DNA of 64,000 nt from JAHDHW01 sp963793295 (GTDB lineage: Bacteria > Bacteroidota > Bacteroidia > Chitinophagales > Saprospiraceae): the NCBI GenBank assembly GCA_963793295.1, contig CAWBZX010000038.1:1-64000 (forward strand). Reading direction: 5' to 3'. Position numbers and translations under genes: made by a program. The notes under the pieces are model-generated. The model saw only the letters and a list, made by a program, of their open reading frames with translations, was not told the DNA's origin and searched no databases. Below, piece by piece: positions 9,628 to 18,538 of this stretch. Numbering within the stretch: position 1 is the first letter of the stretch; every line of letters begins with the position of its first letter.

Positions 9628-9644
9628 TTTTTATTTTTTTATAA

Positions 9645-10586
9645 TTAGAGATTGGTGTCTGTTCTATTTTCAATTTTCCCAAAGGCATAATTCCAGTTTT
9701 TCCAATCATACTTTCGCCAGCAAATAAATGTAAACAGCGCTGCTGATGCAAATAAAAAAGGAAGCATTAACTGGATATTAACGATTTCTGCAAGAAATAT
9801 TGCATTTGTTTTTAAAGCTGAACCCTCAAAAGTCACAAAAGTTGCGGAATAGATGTTTGTTGCAGCATGCACTCCCAAAGCCAACTCCAGCGAATCATCC
9901 ATCAAAGTAATAAACCCCAGAAAAAATCCAACTCCGATGTAATAGGTCAACATTAAACCTGCTCCAAATTTTTCTACTTCAGGATTGAAAAAATGCATAC
10001 TTCCAAAAAGTATCGAAGTAATTACCAAAGGAATCCATTTATTAAAACTCAACAATGCAATTCCCTGCATTAGATAACCGCGAAAGAAGATTTCTTCAAA
10101 TGTGGTTTGAATTGGTAATATTAAAATACAAATCAACAAAAGCGGAATAAATTTGGACCATTCCAGCTGGAATATATATACATCAGGATAGATCAAATAA
10201 GTAATGCCTTCGATTAAAAAAGCAAACAGCATCCACAAACCGAATGCAAAAAATATTTTTGACCAATTGATCTTTTCATAGGGAGTGATCAGTGTTTTGA
10301 TCGATCTTTTGTGTAATACTTTGAGAAATAACCAAAGCATCAAGAATGCGCCAACAAAACTGAGAAGTACTAAAAAAAGACTAATGTTTGGTTCCAACCC
10401 AAGTGCCTCAAAATTTAAACTTTCTAGAAGTCTTGTCACTTCTTCTTCACCAATTTCCGGGTTTTTAAATAAAATAGCCATTGATAAAGGAATCTGTCCT
10501 AGAGCATATCCTGCTACTATGCCTATAATGGTCAGGAGATAAGCCCACCAAGGATTTAAACCTTTATTCGTGTTATTTAAAAACAT
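9645..10586 (-). CDS. CPBP family intramembrane glutamic/metallo protease
   Basis: A 313-residue protein with about eight hydrophobic segments. The three CPBP (Abi/Rce1-like) motifs are present: E-E-x3-R at E164-E165 and R169, F-x3-H with H198 in F-G-S-M-H, and H240 with N244 in H-A-A-T-N. These residues form the active site inside the membrane. Family members mature prenylated or other membrane proteins, and several protect against bacteriocins. The gene lies 17 bases upstream of the M1 peptidase on the same strand, so the two peptidases probably share a transcript. Its substrate cannot be predicted from the sequence. Confidence 0.85.
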   Translation of the reverse strand: MFLNNTNKGLNPWWAYLLTIIGIVAGYALGQIPLSMAILFKNPEIGEEEVTRLLESLNFEALGLEPNISLFLVLLSFVGAFLMLWLFLKVLHKRSIKTLITPYEKINWSKIFFAFGLWMLFAFLIEGITYLIYPDVYIFQLEWSKFIPLLLICILILPIQTTFEEIFFRGYLMQGIALLSFNKWIPLVITSILFGSMHFFNPEVEKFGAGLMLTYYIGVGFFLGFITLMDDSLELALGVHAATNIYSATFVTFEGSALKTNAIFLAEIVNIQLMLPFLFASAALFTFICWRKYDWKNWNYAFGKIENRTDTNL

Positions 10587-10809
10587 GGTTATTATTTTTA
10601 CTCGTTCCCGATAAAACGAATATTATCCTAAGCAAAACCTTGTCGGGCAATGAATTCGATCATGTATAAATTTTACTTGAAATTTATGATCCACGCATGC
10701 CAGTGTACTAAAAAAAATCAGCTAAAAGTCAAAACATTCGAATTAAACAAATTAATCCATTTTGTAATCTAGAAAATCGACCAAGAAATTGTAATTTCCG
10801 CCAATCATT

Positions 10810-11943
10810 ATGCAAAGGCGCAAATTTAAATTATATTTTTTACTTTTCACCTTATCCATCTGTTTTGCAACCTTGCATGCTCAAAACGGAAAAGGAATTT
10901 CTTTGGAAGGAACTTTCCATTATGGCAAGATTATCAAACACCATGATTTTTTAAAGTTCGACACTCCTGCGCAAAGTTTAGGATTTGACCTAAATCTTAA
11001 GTTTCAAACACATGGAAGACAATCATGGAACGAACTCCATAATTATCCCCTTTTAGGAGTCACAGTATTTTATTATAATTTTGGTGACAAGGAAGTTCTC
11101 GGAAACGCGATTGGTATTATTCCAAATTTGACCATATACTTTTCCAGAAGCCGTAGGCTTGATGTTTATGGACAAATCGGTGTTGGCCCTGCATATTTAA
11201 ATAAACCATTTGATCGTTTAGAAAATTCCGACAATAATGCGATTGGTTCACATTTAAATATAAATTTTCACTTCAGGTTTTATGTTACATGGAAACTAAA
11301 TCCCCATTGGGCTATAAACGCAGGATTTGGTCTTACGCACTATAGCAATGCCGCTGCAGTCGCTCCTAATTACGGAATAAACATTCCTGCGTTGATCATT
11401 GGAACCAAATTTACGATAAAACCATTAAAGCCAGAAGAGTATATCAAACATGAAACGGACAACAGATCTGTCAAACGATTTGGTCTGAATTTATGCACTG
11501 GTGTAGCTTTAAAAGAAATAAATGCCGTTGGAGGTCCTTCTTATCCAATTTACTCAATTACTGCGGCAGGGATGTACTATCTCAATAAAACCAACCGGGC
11601 TTCTCTTGGACTGGAATATGAACATAACAAAGCGGCATTTGCTTTTGGTCAACATGCCTTTGCATTTGATTCAGAAAACGAAGCTAATCGACAAACTAAC
11701 CGTTTTATGGTTTTTGTGGCGGATGAGTTCTTATTTGGGCGCCTTGGCTTGATGATTCAAATGGGGTTTTATCTGCTAAAAGATCCTATTTTGGCACCGT
11801 ATCCGATTTATAATAAATGGGGATTTCATTATCATTTTTCAAAATTTGGGAATTCAAACACCAGCCTTTATCTTGGTGCTCAGATCAAAACACACCTCTA
11901 CATCGCAGATTATGTTTCGCTTAATTTTGGAGCGACTTTTTGA
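10810..11943 (+). CDS. PagL-like acyloxyacyl hydrolase family outer-membrane protein, second copy
   Basis: A 377-residue protein with a signal peptide (1-25, ending L-H-A-Q). It has the PagL motif H-Y-S-N (H177, S179, N180) and then A-P-N-Y-G-I-N (185-191), inside a long beta-barrel. As in the copy at 6543, the H+14 residue is Asn (N191) instead of Glu. Both proteins share the opening 'SLEGTFHYG / ALEASYENG' strand, the 'W-[EN]-[EQ]-L-x-N-Y-P' segment and a barrel of equal length, so they are paralogs. It stands alone on the + strand between two - strand genes. Lipid A modification is the family expectation but not shown here. Confidence 0.7.
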   Translation: MQRRKFKLYFLLFTLSICFATLHAQNGKGISLEGTFHYGKIIKHHDFLKFDTPAQSLGFDLNLKFQTHGRQSWNELHNYPLLGVTVFYYNFGDKEVLGNAIGIIPNLTIYFSRSRRLDVYGQIGVGPAYLNKPFDRLENSDNNAIGSHLNINFHFRFYVTWKLNPHWAINAGFGLTHYSNAAAVAPNYGINIPALIIGTKFTIKPLKPEEYIKHETDNRSVKRFGLNLCTGVALKEINAVGGPSYPIYSITAAGMYYLNKTNRASLGLEYEHNKAAFAFGQHAFAFDSENEANRQTNRFMVFVADEFLFGRLGLMIQMGFYLLKDPILAPYPIYNKWGFHYHFSKFGNSNTSLYLGAQIKTHLYIADYVSLNFGATF

Positions 11944-11961
11944 AAATGGATTCTTTTTACT

Positions 11962-12423
11962 CTACTCAAGTCTGAATTTTACAGGCAAAGTGTATCTCAC
12001 CCGAACCGCTCTACCCCTTTGCCTTCCTGGCTCCCATAATGGCATCAGGCTTACAACTCTTAACACCTCTTCATCGCATCCGCCACCTACTTTCTTTACA
12101 ATTTTAGCTTGTGAGATACTTCCATTTTTTTGGATAACAAACTGTACAACAACAGTTCCTTCAATGCTATCCCTTCTCGCTTCAGCGGGATATTTAATAT
12201 TTTTATAGATGAATTCCAGAAGTTTTTTATTCGCACAATCATTCCGCTTTTTTTTGGGTTCCTCTTCACAACCTGGAAACCTCGGCATTTCTTCAACAAC
12301 CTGAAAAGTCTCTTCATCCGAAGGAGGAGGTGGTGGCGGTGGCGGTGGCGGTGGTTGTTGTGAATAAACGCTGATATATGAAATGGTACAAATTAGCATG
12401 GCAAGCATAGTTTTCATTCGCAT
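11962..12423 (-). CDS. Exported TonB C-terminal domain protein with proline run
   Basis: This 153-residue protein starts with a signal-like hydrophobic segment (1-21), then a run of eleven prolines (24-34), then an acidic linker with 'PRFPGCEE'. The C-terminal 90 residues form a TonB-type domain (I-K-Y-P-A-E-A-R, then V-V-V-Q-F-V-I-x-K-N-G, ending P-V-K-F-R-L-E). The Bacteroidota TonB form 'PxFPGxE...LxxYIxxxIxYPxxA' is clearly visible. It is too short to span the periplasm like a classical TonB, and the N-terminus looks cleavable or anchoring. It could energise a receptor or act as a small periplasmic partner. Confidence 0.8.
   Translation of the reverse strand: MRMKTMLAMLICTISYISVYSQQPPPPPPPPPPPSDEETFQVVEEMPRFPGCEEEPKKKRNDCANKKLLEFIYKNIKYPAEARRDSIEGTVVVQFVIQKNGSISQAKIVKKVGGGCDEEVLRVVSLMPLWEPGRQRGRAVRVRYTLPVKFRLE
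12322..12356 (-). repeat. Short GGT/GGC triplet repeat encoding polyproline
   Basis: The + strand reads as repeated GGA, GGT and GGC triplets, encoding eleven consecutive prolines on the - strand. Because the unit is three bases, slippage would change the linker length without breaking the frame. Confidence 0.7.
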
Positions 12424-12450
12424 AATATTTTTAGATGGAGAATATAAAAT

Positions 12451-13374
12451 TTACATTTTTGAAATTAGATAACAATGACTTATGGCTAAATCTTTCACAT
12501 CATAATTTTTATATTTATCAGCTAAACTGACAGAAAGCACTTCCTCCACATTACCTTTTCGGCAATCAGTTTCTGATATATTTATTGATAGAGAACGATA
12601 AAGCTTTTCATATTCGCTCAGCCGCCAACGATTTTGGGGTTGAACGGAATTATCAATCAATCGCCAGGCGCTATCAGAAAACCGGAGATAGTTGTAAATA
12701 TTGATCGAAGTATCAAAATGTGCAAAGTGATCGGACATGTCTATAAAATGCGACATCACTCCTCCTTTTGAAGCTAGCGTTTTAAATTTTGATAGTATTC
12801 CACCCAAAACATCAGGATAGACATGTTCAAAAGTATTGTTGGAATGGATCAAATCAATACTGTGATTTTCAATGTCTATTTCCCGAATATCACAGATATA
12901 AAATTTGATCTTCAATCGTTCAATAATATACTGTAAATCAACTATTTGACTATCTTCAATTAAAGTTTTTAAAACAGCAAAACGATCTTCATTTACCTTA
13001 AAATAAGATTGCAATTTGCCACCTTCGTGATAATCAATAAAGAACTGAATTGTGGTTAAAACATTCTCCTTGCTGGTCAGTGAACTGATGTCTACTGTAT
13101 TAATTTGTTGAGCGCCTCTTAAGAAAAGACAGATTGGAACAACAGGGTACCATCCGGTTCCTAATTCAAGTGTCGACTTGAGATCACTGGAAGCATATTT
13201 ATCAAAACTATCGATGTGTTTCTTGGCATGGATCAGGCGGTCTTCAAAATAATAATCCGTGAGTTGAACCCCTTTGGTGACATATTTCTGAAAGAAATAA
13301 TTTAAGCGATGGCTGTTCGGCAAATAAGAAATCACTTTCTGAACTATCGCTTTAAGTACCCACTTTTTTATCAT
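12451..13374 (-). CDS. Class I SAM-dependent methyltransferase
   Basis: A 307-residue protein with no signal peptide. Motif I, which binds S-adenosylmethionine, is E-L-G-T-G (70-74), followed by the acidic end of the second strand in 'TVDIS'. A later strand 'IDLIHSNNTFEHV' corresponds to the region around motif IV/post-II and the 'LxxxxxLEH' element seen in methyltransferase type-11/23 families. The N-terminal 65 residues are helical and basic. The substrate is unknown; similar genes occur in surface polysaccharide or lipid modification loci, but no such genes are next to it. Confidence 0.75.
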   Translation of the reverse strand: MIKKWVLKAIVQKVISYLPNSHRLNYFFQKYVTKGVQLTDYYFEDRLIHAKKHIDSFDKYASSDLKSTLELGTGWYPVVPICLFLRGAQQINTVDISSLTSKENVLTTIQFFIDYHEGGKLQSYFKVNEDRFAVLKTLIEDSQIVDLQYIIERLKIKFYICDIREIDIENHSIDLIHSNNTFEHVYPDVLGGILSKFKTLASKGGVMSHFIDMSDHFAHFDTSINIYNYLRFSDSAWRLIDNSVQPQNRWRLSEYEKLYRSLSINISETDCRKGNVEEVLSVSLADKYKNYDVKDLAISHCYLISKM

Positions 13375-13682
13375 AAATAGATTTTCTCAAGTCTGGAGAG
13401 GATTATGTTTTACATTTACTTTAATAGGAGTAAATTTTTTGACCGCTCTCCTAAAAGTTGACAAATATAAATCTTTTCCTTTGTCTTTTGTATTGATTTT
13501 ATCGTAATTTGTTGATATCTAATTATAGTAAGGAATTGGGCAAACTTGCGTTAGAATATTTTTTTAGATCTTTTGAAATAATGATAAAAACATTAGGGTA
13601 TCCATTGCTTAGTTTCACTTAGTAATGACAAAGGAGGCCGAATTAAAGCTTTACTTCAAGTAAATATAAAACCAGTTTTAGT
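13375..13682. other. 308-base intergenic region between divergent genes
   Basis: The region separates the methyltransferase (-) from the kinase-like gene (+), so it must carry both promoters. A short inverted pair TAGGAG (13425-13430) and CTCCTA (13448-13453) is visible. I found no clear TTTG/TAnnTTTG pair, RNA gene or small coding sequence. An A/G-rich stretch at 13630-13640 (CAAAGGAGGCC) is too far from the ATG to be a ribosome site. Confidence 0.4.
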
Positions 13683-14747
13683 ATGAGAGGAGACATCCCG
13701 TCAAAGAAAAAAATACCTTTTAAAATTAATAAAGAACTCAGTAATTATTTGACCAAATATAGTCGCAATATCAAACTTCCTCTGCAATATGAAGACCTGT
13801 TGCGTTGCAAGACGTCAATTCCTTTGATAAATATGAATGGAGAAGATACACTTTGGGAAACGGTTTTCTTTGAAGATTCGGATGCACAAGAAATCAATAA
13901 AGCACTAACATCGATATATTCTCTTTTAAAAACAGATGGTGATGTCGAAGTGTTGGAACATCTTTCCGTGGCAAGAATTGATTATTGCACTTTTGGCAAC
14001 ACTAAACCATTCCGTATCAGAATCATTAACCGGCTCAATGACAATTACGATCATTTTTATGTAAAAAGAGCGGATGCCTCCCGGGTGTACGGACTGGAAC
14101 TGGAGCATATGCTCTCTCCTAATCGCGTTACTTATCTGGTTGATGGCGATACTTTGATCGAAGAACATATCGTAGGAATACCAGGAGATGATTTCATTAA
14201 AAATAATCTCGATGACTCCAAATTTAACCAAATCAGGATCGCCAAAGAATTCATCAAATTTAACGAGAGATGTTTTGTTCGACTCTTGGGAGATATGCGG
14301 TCTTACAATTACGTAGTCGAAATAACTCCGGATATTGAGGGTTCTCAATTTCGGATGCGCACCATTGATTTTGACCAGCAATCTTATGAAGGGCGCAAAA
14401 GTTTTTATCTTCCTCAGTATTTTAAAGACAACAATCCAATCATTTTTTTAGGTATAAAAAACATGAAATCCGAGACAGTCCGTCAATATCAATTGGAAGA
14501 GCGAAGTCTTATTGCCAATAGAGCAAAAGCGTCAGAAAAGCGGTTAAATGAATTATTAAATATTATGGCTGAAGACAAAATTTCTGATGCCAAAAAAGTT
14601 GATCAATTGAAGAATGAACTTGCTAAACATCACAGAAATGATATTTTTAAAAAGTGTAAAAACATGGGCGAAATTGTAATAACTAATATAAAATTACTTT
14701 TACAGAAAGATTTTAAGCAAAGTATTTTGATGAAGGATCTTCGTTAA
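13683..14747 (+). CDS. Orphan protein with a protein-kinase-like core
   Basis: This 354-residue cytoplasmic protein does not match a family I can name. The middle has the order of conserved points found in kinase-like phosphotransferases. A strand with lysine (F-Y-V-K-R, K128) is followed by a helix with glutamates (E139, E141). Next comes a catalytic-loop-like 'LLGDMRSYNYVV' with D204 and N209, then a metal-binding-like 'IDFDQ' with D229 and D231. The N-terminal 90 residues are a separate helical part, and the C-terminal 90 (from about 265) are Lys-rich and probably coiled coil. The kinase reading is inference from motif spacing; the usual Gly-rich loop is not obvious. Confidence 0.5.
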   Translation: MRGDIPSKKKIPFKINKELSNYLTKYSRNIKLPLQYEDLLRCKTSIPLINMNGEDTLWETVFFEDSDAQEINKALTSIYSLLKTDGDVEVLEHLSVARIDYCTFGNTKPFRIRIINRLNDNYDHFYVKRADASRVYGLELEHMLSPNRVTYLVDGDTLIEEHIVGIPGDDFIKNNLDDSKFNQIRIAKEFIKFNERCFVRLLGDMRSYNYVVEITPDIEGSQFRMRTIDFDQQSYEGRKSFYLPQYFKDNNPIIFLGIKNMKSETVRQYQLEERSLIANRAKASEKRLNELLNIMAEDKISDAKKVDQLKNELAKHHRNDIFKKCKNMGEIVITNIKLLLQKDFKQSILMKDLR

Positions 14748-14793
14748 ATGCCACTAAATAGCTTAAACCTGTGCCGATTTAAGAAAAGAGGAA

Positions 14794-16890
14794 ATGATTG
14801 CGATAATTAAAAATCATTGTTTATTAATTTTGTTGTTCATTAGCATTACGTTTAGAGCAAATGCTATTTTGGTGACTGATACTTTAATCATTTGCCAGGG
14901 GGAATCTATCCAAATCCAAACTACGCCCAATCAAAACAGCTACATCTGGTCACCTGATGAAAACATAAATAATATCACCATTTATAACCCGATTGTAACT
15001 CCTAATGCCACAACTACCTACTTTGTAACAGTTGAACCCATCTCGAATGTAAATTTGGTTTATAATGGGGATTTTAGTTTGGGAAACGTCGGTTTCGAAA
15101 GTGATTATAATTATACAACTGTTAGTACTTTTCAGCAAGGGTATTATGCCATTTTCACGAGTCCGACCCAATTCAATGGAGGATTTGGAGATTGTGATGA
15201 TCACAGCGATTCAGCAGATGAATTAATGTTTGTCGCGGATGGTGCAACCATTCCGAATGAAAACGTCTGGTGTCAAGATATTGAAGTTGTTCCAGGAAGG
15301 ACTTATGATTTTTCCACATGGATTACAAATATTCATCCAACGGCACCTTCTTTATTACAATTTTCAATAAACGGTATGCTCTTAGGAGAATTGCTGGAAG
15401 TTGAACAGCAGCTTTGCCAATGGGAAGAATTTTCTGAAGAATGGTATTCTGGAAATAACACCACAGCATCGATTTGTATTACCAATCAAAGTACGATTGC
15501 GTTTGGAAATGATTTCGCTATTGACGATATATCATTCATTTTGGCAGATGATTATTACGTCGACACATTTACGGTCATCGTTTTAGAAAATTCCTATTTT
15601 CAAATTGATACCAGCATTTGTGCAAATCATACTTTGATTTTTGACGGAAATACAGTTCCGGCTGATACTCAGGTCATTTTTTCTTATACGGCTTGGAATG
15701 GCTGCGATTCTTTAGTTTCTGTAAATGTAACAGCTATTGATACCTCATATGCAGAGACTCGTATTGATACTCTTTGCCCTGGAGACACAATTTTCTATTT
15801 GGGGACTCCAATCACAAAGGATACTATTATTTGTGATGTTTTCACTAATTATCTGGGATGTGATTCCTCGATTTGTTTTGTAGCCTATTTTTTCTCGGAA
15901 TCGACAATTTCTGTTGAAGCACAGCAGCCTTCTTGTTCGGGAGATACAGACGGTTCCTTGTCTGTCCAGCCATTTGCAGGATTACCTCCCTATCAATATT
16001 TATGGAACACAGGCGCGACCTTAGCAACTATAATGAATCTTTCCGCAGGAACATATATAGTTACCGTAACCGATTCGAAAGACTGCATAGCCGAGAAAGT
16101 AATTGAACTCCAGGAACCACCACCATTAGAAATTGATTTTTCAATAGAGGAACCCTCATGTTTTGGCGAAGGTGACGGAAAAGTCGTTTTATTTCCTTCA
16201 GGTGGCACACCCGACTATTTAATTACTTTCGGAGAAAGACTGACAAATCAGGATACAATTTTTGAAAATGTAGCAGCAGGCTCTTACGTAGTTTTCTTGG
16301 AAGACAATAATGCTTGTATCTTGGAAAAGCCTATTTTCGTTGGTGAGCCCAGTCCGATACTAATCGCTTTGCCACAGGATACAAGTTTACCCTTAGGTTG
16401 TGCTTTAGAAATTGATGCTCAAATATCTGCTGATTTTCCTATCCAAATCCAATGGACCCCAACCATCGGATTAAATTGCACAAATTGCGAAGCTCCATTG
16501 ACCCAACCTTTAGAAAACATCACCTATCAATTAATGGTATTGGACAGTACTGGCTGTCAGTCATTTGATTCAATAAGTATATTTATAATTAAAAATTATT
16601 CGGTATTTATTCCAAATATATTTAGCCCGAATGGAGATGGGACAAACGATTATTTAGAAATATTCACTGGAAAGGATGTTGATGAAATTCTTTCTTTCAC
16701 CATTTTCAACCGATGGGGAGCTATAGTTTTTAATCGAAATAATTCTTTACCTGGTGATCCCGATTGCAGGTGGGATGGAAATTTTAAGGCTAAAAACTGT
16801 CAACCTGGTGTTTTTGTATACTTAGCAGAAGTCAGATTTATTGACGGGCATGAAAAAATCTTTAGTGGCGATTTTTTATTATTGAAATAG
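14794..16890 (+). CDS. T9SS type-B secreted surface protein with SprB-like repeats
   Basis: A 698-residue protein with a signal peptide (about 1-24). After the signal comes an Ig-like segment with 'YIWSPDENI', then a region resembling a carbohydrate-binding jelly roll (about 85-245, with 'NLVYNGDFSLGN'). Two SprB-like repeats start around residue 370 (P-S-C-S-G-D-T-D-G-S and P-S-C-F-G-E-G-D-G-K). The last ~95 residues are the gliding-motility-associated C-terminal domain: F-S-P-N-G-D-G-T-N-D, F-N-R-W-G, W-D-G and a Y-L-A-E-V strand. This domain directs export through the type IX secretion system and keeps the protein on the cell surface. Likely an adhesin. Confidence 0.85.
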   Translation: MIAIIKNHCLLILLFISITFRANAILVTDTLIICQGESIQIQTTPNQNSYIWSPDENINNITIYNPIVTPNATTTYFVTVEPISNVNLVYNGDFSLGNVGFESDYNYTTVSTFQQGYYAIFTSPTQFNGGFGDCDDHSDSADELMFVADGATIPNENVWCQDIEVVPGRTYDFSTWITNIHPTAPSLLQFSINGMLLGELLEVEQQLCQWEEFSEEWYSGNNTTASICITNQSTIAFGNDFAIDDISFILADDYYVDTFTVIVLENSYFQIDTSICANHTLIFDGNTVPADTQVIFSYTAWNGCDSLVSVNVTAIDTSYAETRIDTLCPGDTIFYLGTPITKDTIICDVFTNYLGCDSSICFVAYFFSESTISVEAQQPSCSGDTDGSLSVQPFAGLPPYQYLWNTGATLATIMNLSAGTYIVTVTDSKDCIAEKVIELQEPPPLEIDFSIEEPSCFGEGDGKVVLFPSGGTPDYLITFGERLTNQDTIFENVAAGSYVVFLEDNNACILEKPIFVGEPSPILIALPQDTSLPLGCALEIDAQISADFPIQIQWTPTIGLNCTNCEAPLTQPLENITYQLMVLDSTGCQSFDSISIFIIKNYSVFIPNIFSPNGDGTNDYLEIFTGKDVDEILSFTIFNRWGAIVFNRNNSLPGDPDCRWDGNFKAKNCQPGVFVYLAEVRFIDGHEKIFSGDFLLLK

Positions 16891-17070
16891 ATTTTCTTTT
16901 GAAAAATCGTCCATTAAGATTAAATAAAAGGATTTTCTTAGCTTTTCCCGAAATAGCACTTTTCAATAGAGGGATTGAAAAAATAATAAGACTTTATTTA
17001 CTTTTTGACTATATGTTTGTTTAATAAGCCTTTTCAATTATTTTTGTGGGAACAATCAAACAATGCTAAT

Positions 17071-17634
17071 ATGAATAACTCAAAAATAAATTTACGATTC
17101 GGATTGATCGCCTTATTAATATTGGTGGCCGCTTTGAGTCGCTTACTTCCTCATCCTTCCAATTTTGCGCCTATTGCCGGAATGGGGCTCTTTGGAGCGG
17201 CTTATTTTTCAAAGAAATATTATGCTTTCCTAATTCCTTTTGCAGCTTATTGGATCAGTGATATGCTTTTGAACAATATCATTTATACCCAATATTACGA
17301 AGGATTTCAGTGGATGGGTTCGCCCTGGGTCTATGCTAGTTTTGCTTTGATTATTGTTTTGGGATTTATACTACTTAAAAAAGTTACCCTTAACAATTTG
17401 ATTGTTGCAAGTCTGAGTTCTTCTGTTTTGTTTTTTTTAATCACCAATTTTGGTACATGGGTAAGCAGCTCGCTCTACAGCAAAACATTTAGCGGACTTA
17501 TCACTGCTTTTATTGCAGGCATTCCATTTTTTTGGAACACTTTGGCGGGTGACTTATTTTATGTAAGCGTGCTATTTGGTTCTTTTGAATTGGTAAAAAG
17601 TCAATATCCTCAATTGGTAAAGCAACTCAGCTAA
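17071..17634 (+). CDS. DUF6580 integral membrane protein
   Basis: From ATG 17071 the protein has 187 residues and about five membrane segments. The signature is 'RLLPHPSNFAPIAGMGLFG' near the N-terminus, which I associate with DUF6580 proteins, a family resembling the membrane (S) component of ECF-type vitamin transporters. An upstream ATG at 17005 is less likely: a TATGTTTG box at 17012-17019 would lie inside that extension. The next gene, a DUF5522 protein, begins within two bases of its stop. A PduO adenosyltransferase lies 3 kb away, but a B12-related role is only speculation. Confidence 0.7.
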   Translation: MNNSKINLRFGLIALLILVAALSRLLPHPSNFAPIAGMGLFGAAYFSKKYYAFLIPFAAYWISDMLLNNIIYTQYYEGFQWMGSPWVYASFALIIVLGFILLKKVTLNNLIVASLSSSVLFFLITNFGTWVSSSLYSKTFSGLITAFIAGIPFFWNTLAGDLFYVSVLFGSFELVKSQYPQLVKQLS

Positions 17635-17635
17635 A

Positions 17636-17800
17636 TTGCCTTCAAAAAACAATAAAAAATCTGACTCCGTGAAAAATCAATTCATCGAAGGAGTTGATTA
17701 TTATGTTGAAAAGGGTCTTTATGTTTTCACAGAGTCATACCTGAAGAGACGGGGTTATTGCTGTAAAAACGAATGCCGGCACTGTCCGTATGGAGATTAA
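17636..17800 (+). CDS. Small Cys-rich DUF5522 protein
   Basis: A short reading frame of 54 codons from TTG 17636, or 43 from GTG 17669, to the TAA at 17798. It ends in the family motif R-R-G-Y-C-C-K-N-E-C-R-H-C-P-Y-G, with four cysteines and a histidine that could bind metal. The motif is what I recognise from DUF5522, a family of tiny proteins found across Bacteroidota. It follows the DUF6580 stop by one or two bases, so the two are surely cotranscribed. No ATG is available in frame after the previous stop; which non-ATG start is used is uncertain. Function unknown. Confidence 0.75.
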   Translation: MPSKNNKKSDSVKNQFIEGVDYYVEKGLYVFTESYLKRRGYCCKNECRHCPYGD

Positions 17801-17847
17801 TGGAAATTGGCTAAAAAGTCGCTTCTAAATAAAAATACTTTCCAGAA

Positions 17848-18396
17848 CTAATCACACAAACCATCTAATTCATCAAAAGTTGGAATATTCGAAGCAGTAG
17901 GATCTATAAATAAATTCTGCCAAAAAAGCGCTCCAGTTTCTAATTGATAAAATATTTTATAGAAGCCCTTTGAAACATCCGAAAAGTCCAAACTAACCTG
18001 ATTATTGAAAGCTGGTATAGAAATATCTTTAATTTGCAAGTTCTCTAACTCTGCAATCTCATAGTTCAAATCTTGAGAAAGTGTAGGAATATCTATTGTA
18101 ATGGAGTCAGTAATGCAATTTGCAGGAAGCAACCATATTCGTACAATCTTTTGTTGGCTATAGACCGATACCGTTCCTATGCTTGGGTTTGGAAAGGTAA
18201 AAACATCTCCGGGATTATGATTGGGGGAATTCCAACGACCAATTGGATTTCCATTATCGTCAAAAAAATCCATTCCGGTAACCACATCAATATCAGTATA
18301 ATTGGGTTGAGGCTGCGAAATAGGATTTTCCTCGTTTTTGCAACTACCAATAATTAAAAAAATCAGTAGCCCAAGAATAAATAGTGTTTTTTGCAT
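17848..18396 (-). CDS. Lipoprotein of unknown function
   Basis: A 182-residue protein with a lipoprotein signal: a hydrophobic run and then L-I-I-G-S-C with C19 as the lipidated residue. The mature part starts with a low-complexity Asn/Pro/Gln linker, then a region rich in beta strands containing 'DFFDDNGNPIG' and 'FPNPSIGTVSVYSQ'. The second resembles the P-N-P-x-x-G-x-V core of type IX sorting domains, but it is in the middle and not at the end. The C-terminus ends 'DELDGLCD'. I cannot name a family. It is probably anchored to the outer or inner membrane. Confidence 0.6.
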   Translation of the reverse strand: MQKTLFILGLLIFLIIGSCKNEENPISQPQPNYTDIDVVTGMDFFDDNGNPIGRWNSPNHNPGDVFTFPNPSIGTVSVYSQQKIVRIWLLPANCITDSITIDIPTLSQDLNYEIAELENLQIKDISIPAFNNQVSLDFSDVSKGFYKIFYQLETGALFWQNLFIDPTASNIPTFDELDGLCD

Positions 18397-18538
18397 TTAG
18401 CTATTGCTTAAAATTGGAAAAAATTAATTTATATCAAACTCTGATCCTTTCCTTTTATATCAAACAAAGTTTCTTTTTTTCTGGATAAAATTGATGTGAA
18501 GCCGTAAGTAAAGGAACCTATTGAACATTAATCAAAAC

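Noticed and set aside
16891..17070. TATGTTTG at 17012-17019 as a full promoter
   Set aside because: The -7 box fits but the nearest TTTG-like element is only about 15 bases upstream and imperfect, so I used it only to choose the start of the DUF6580 gene.
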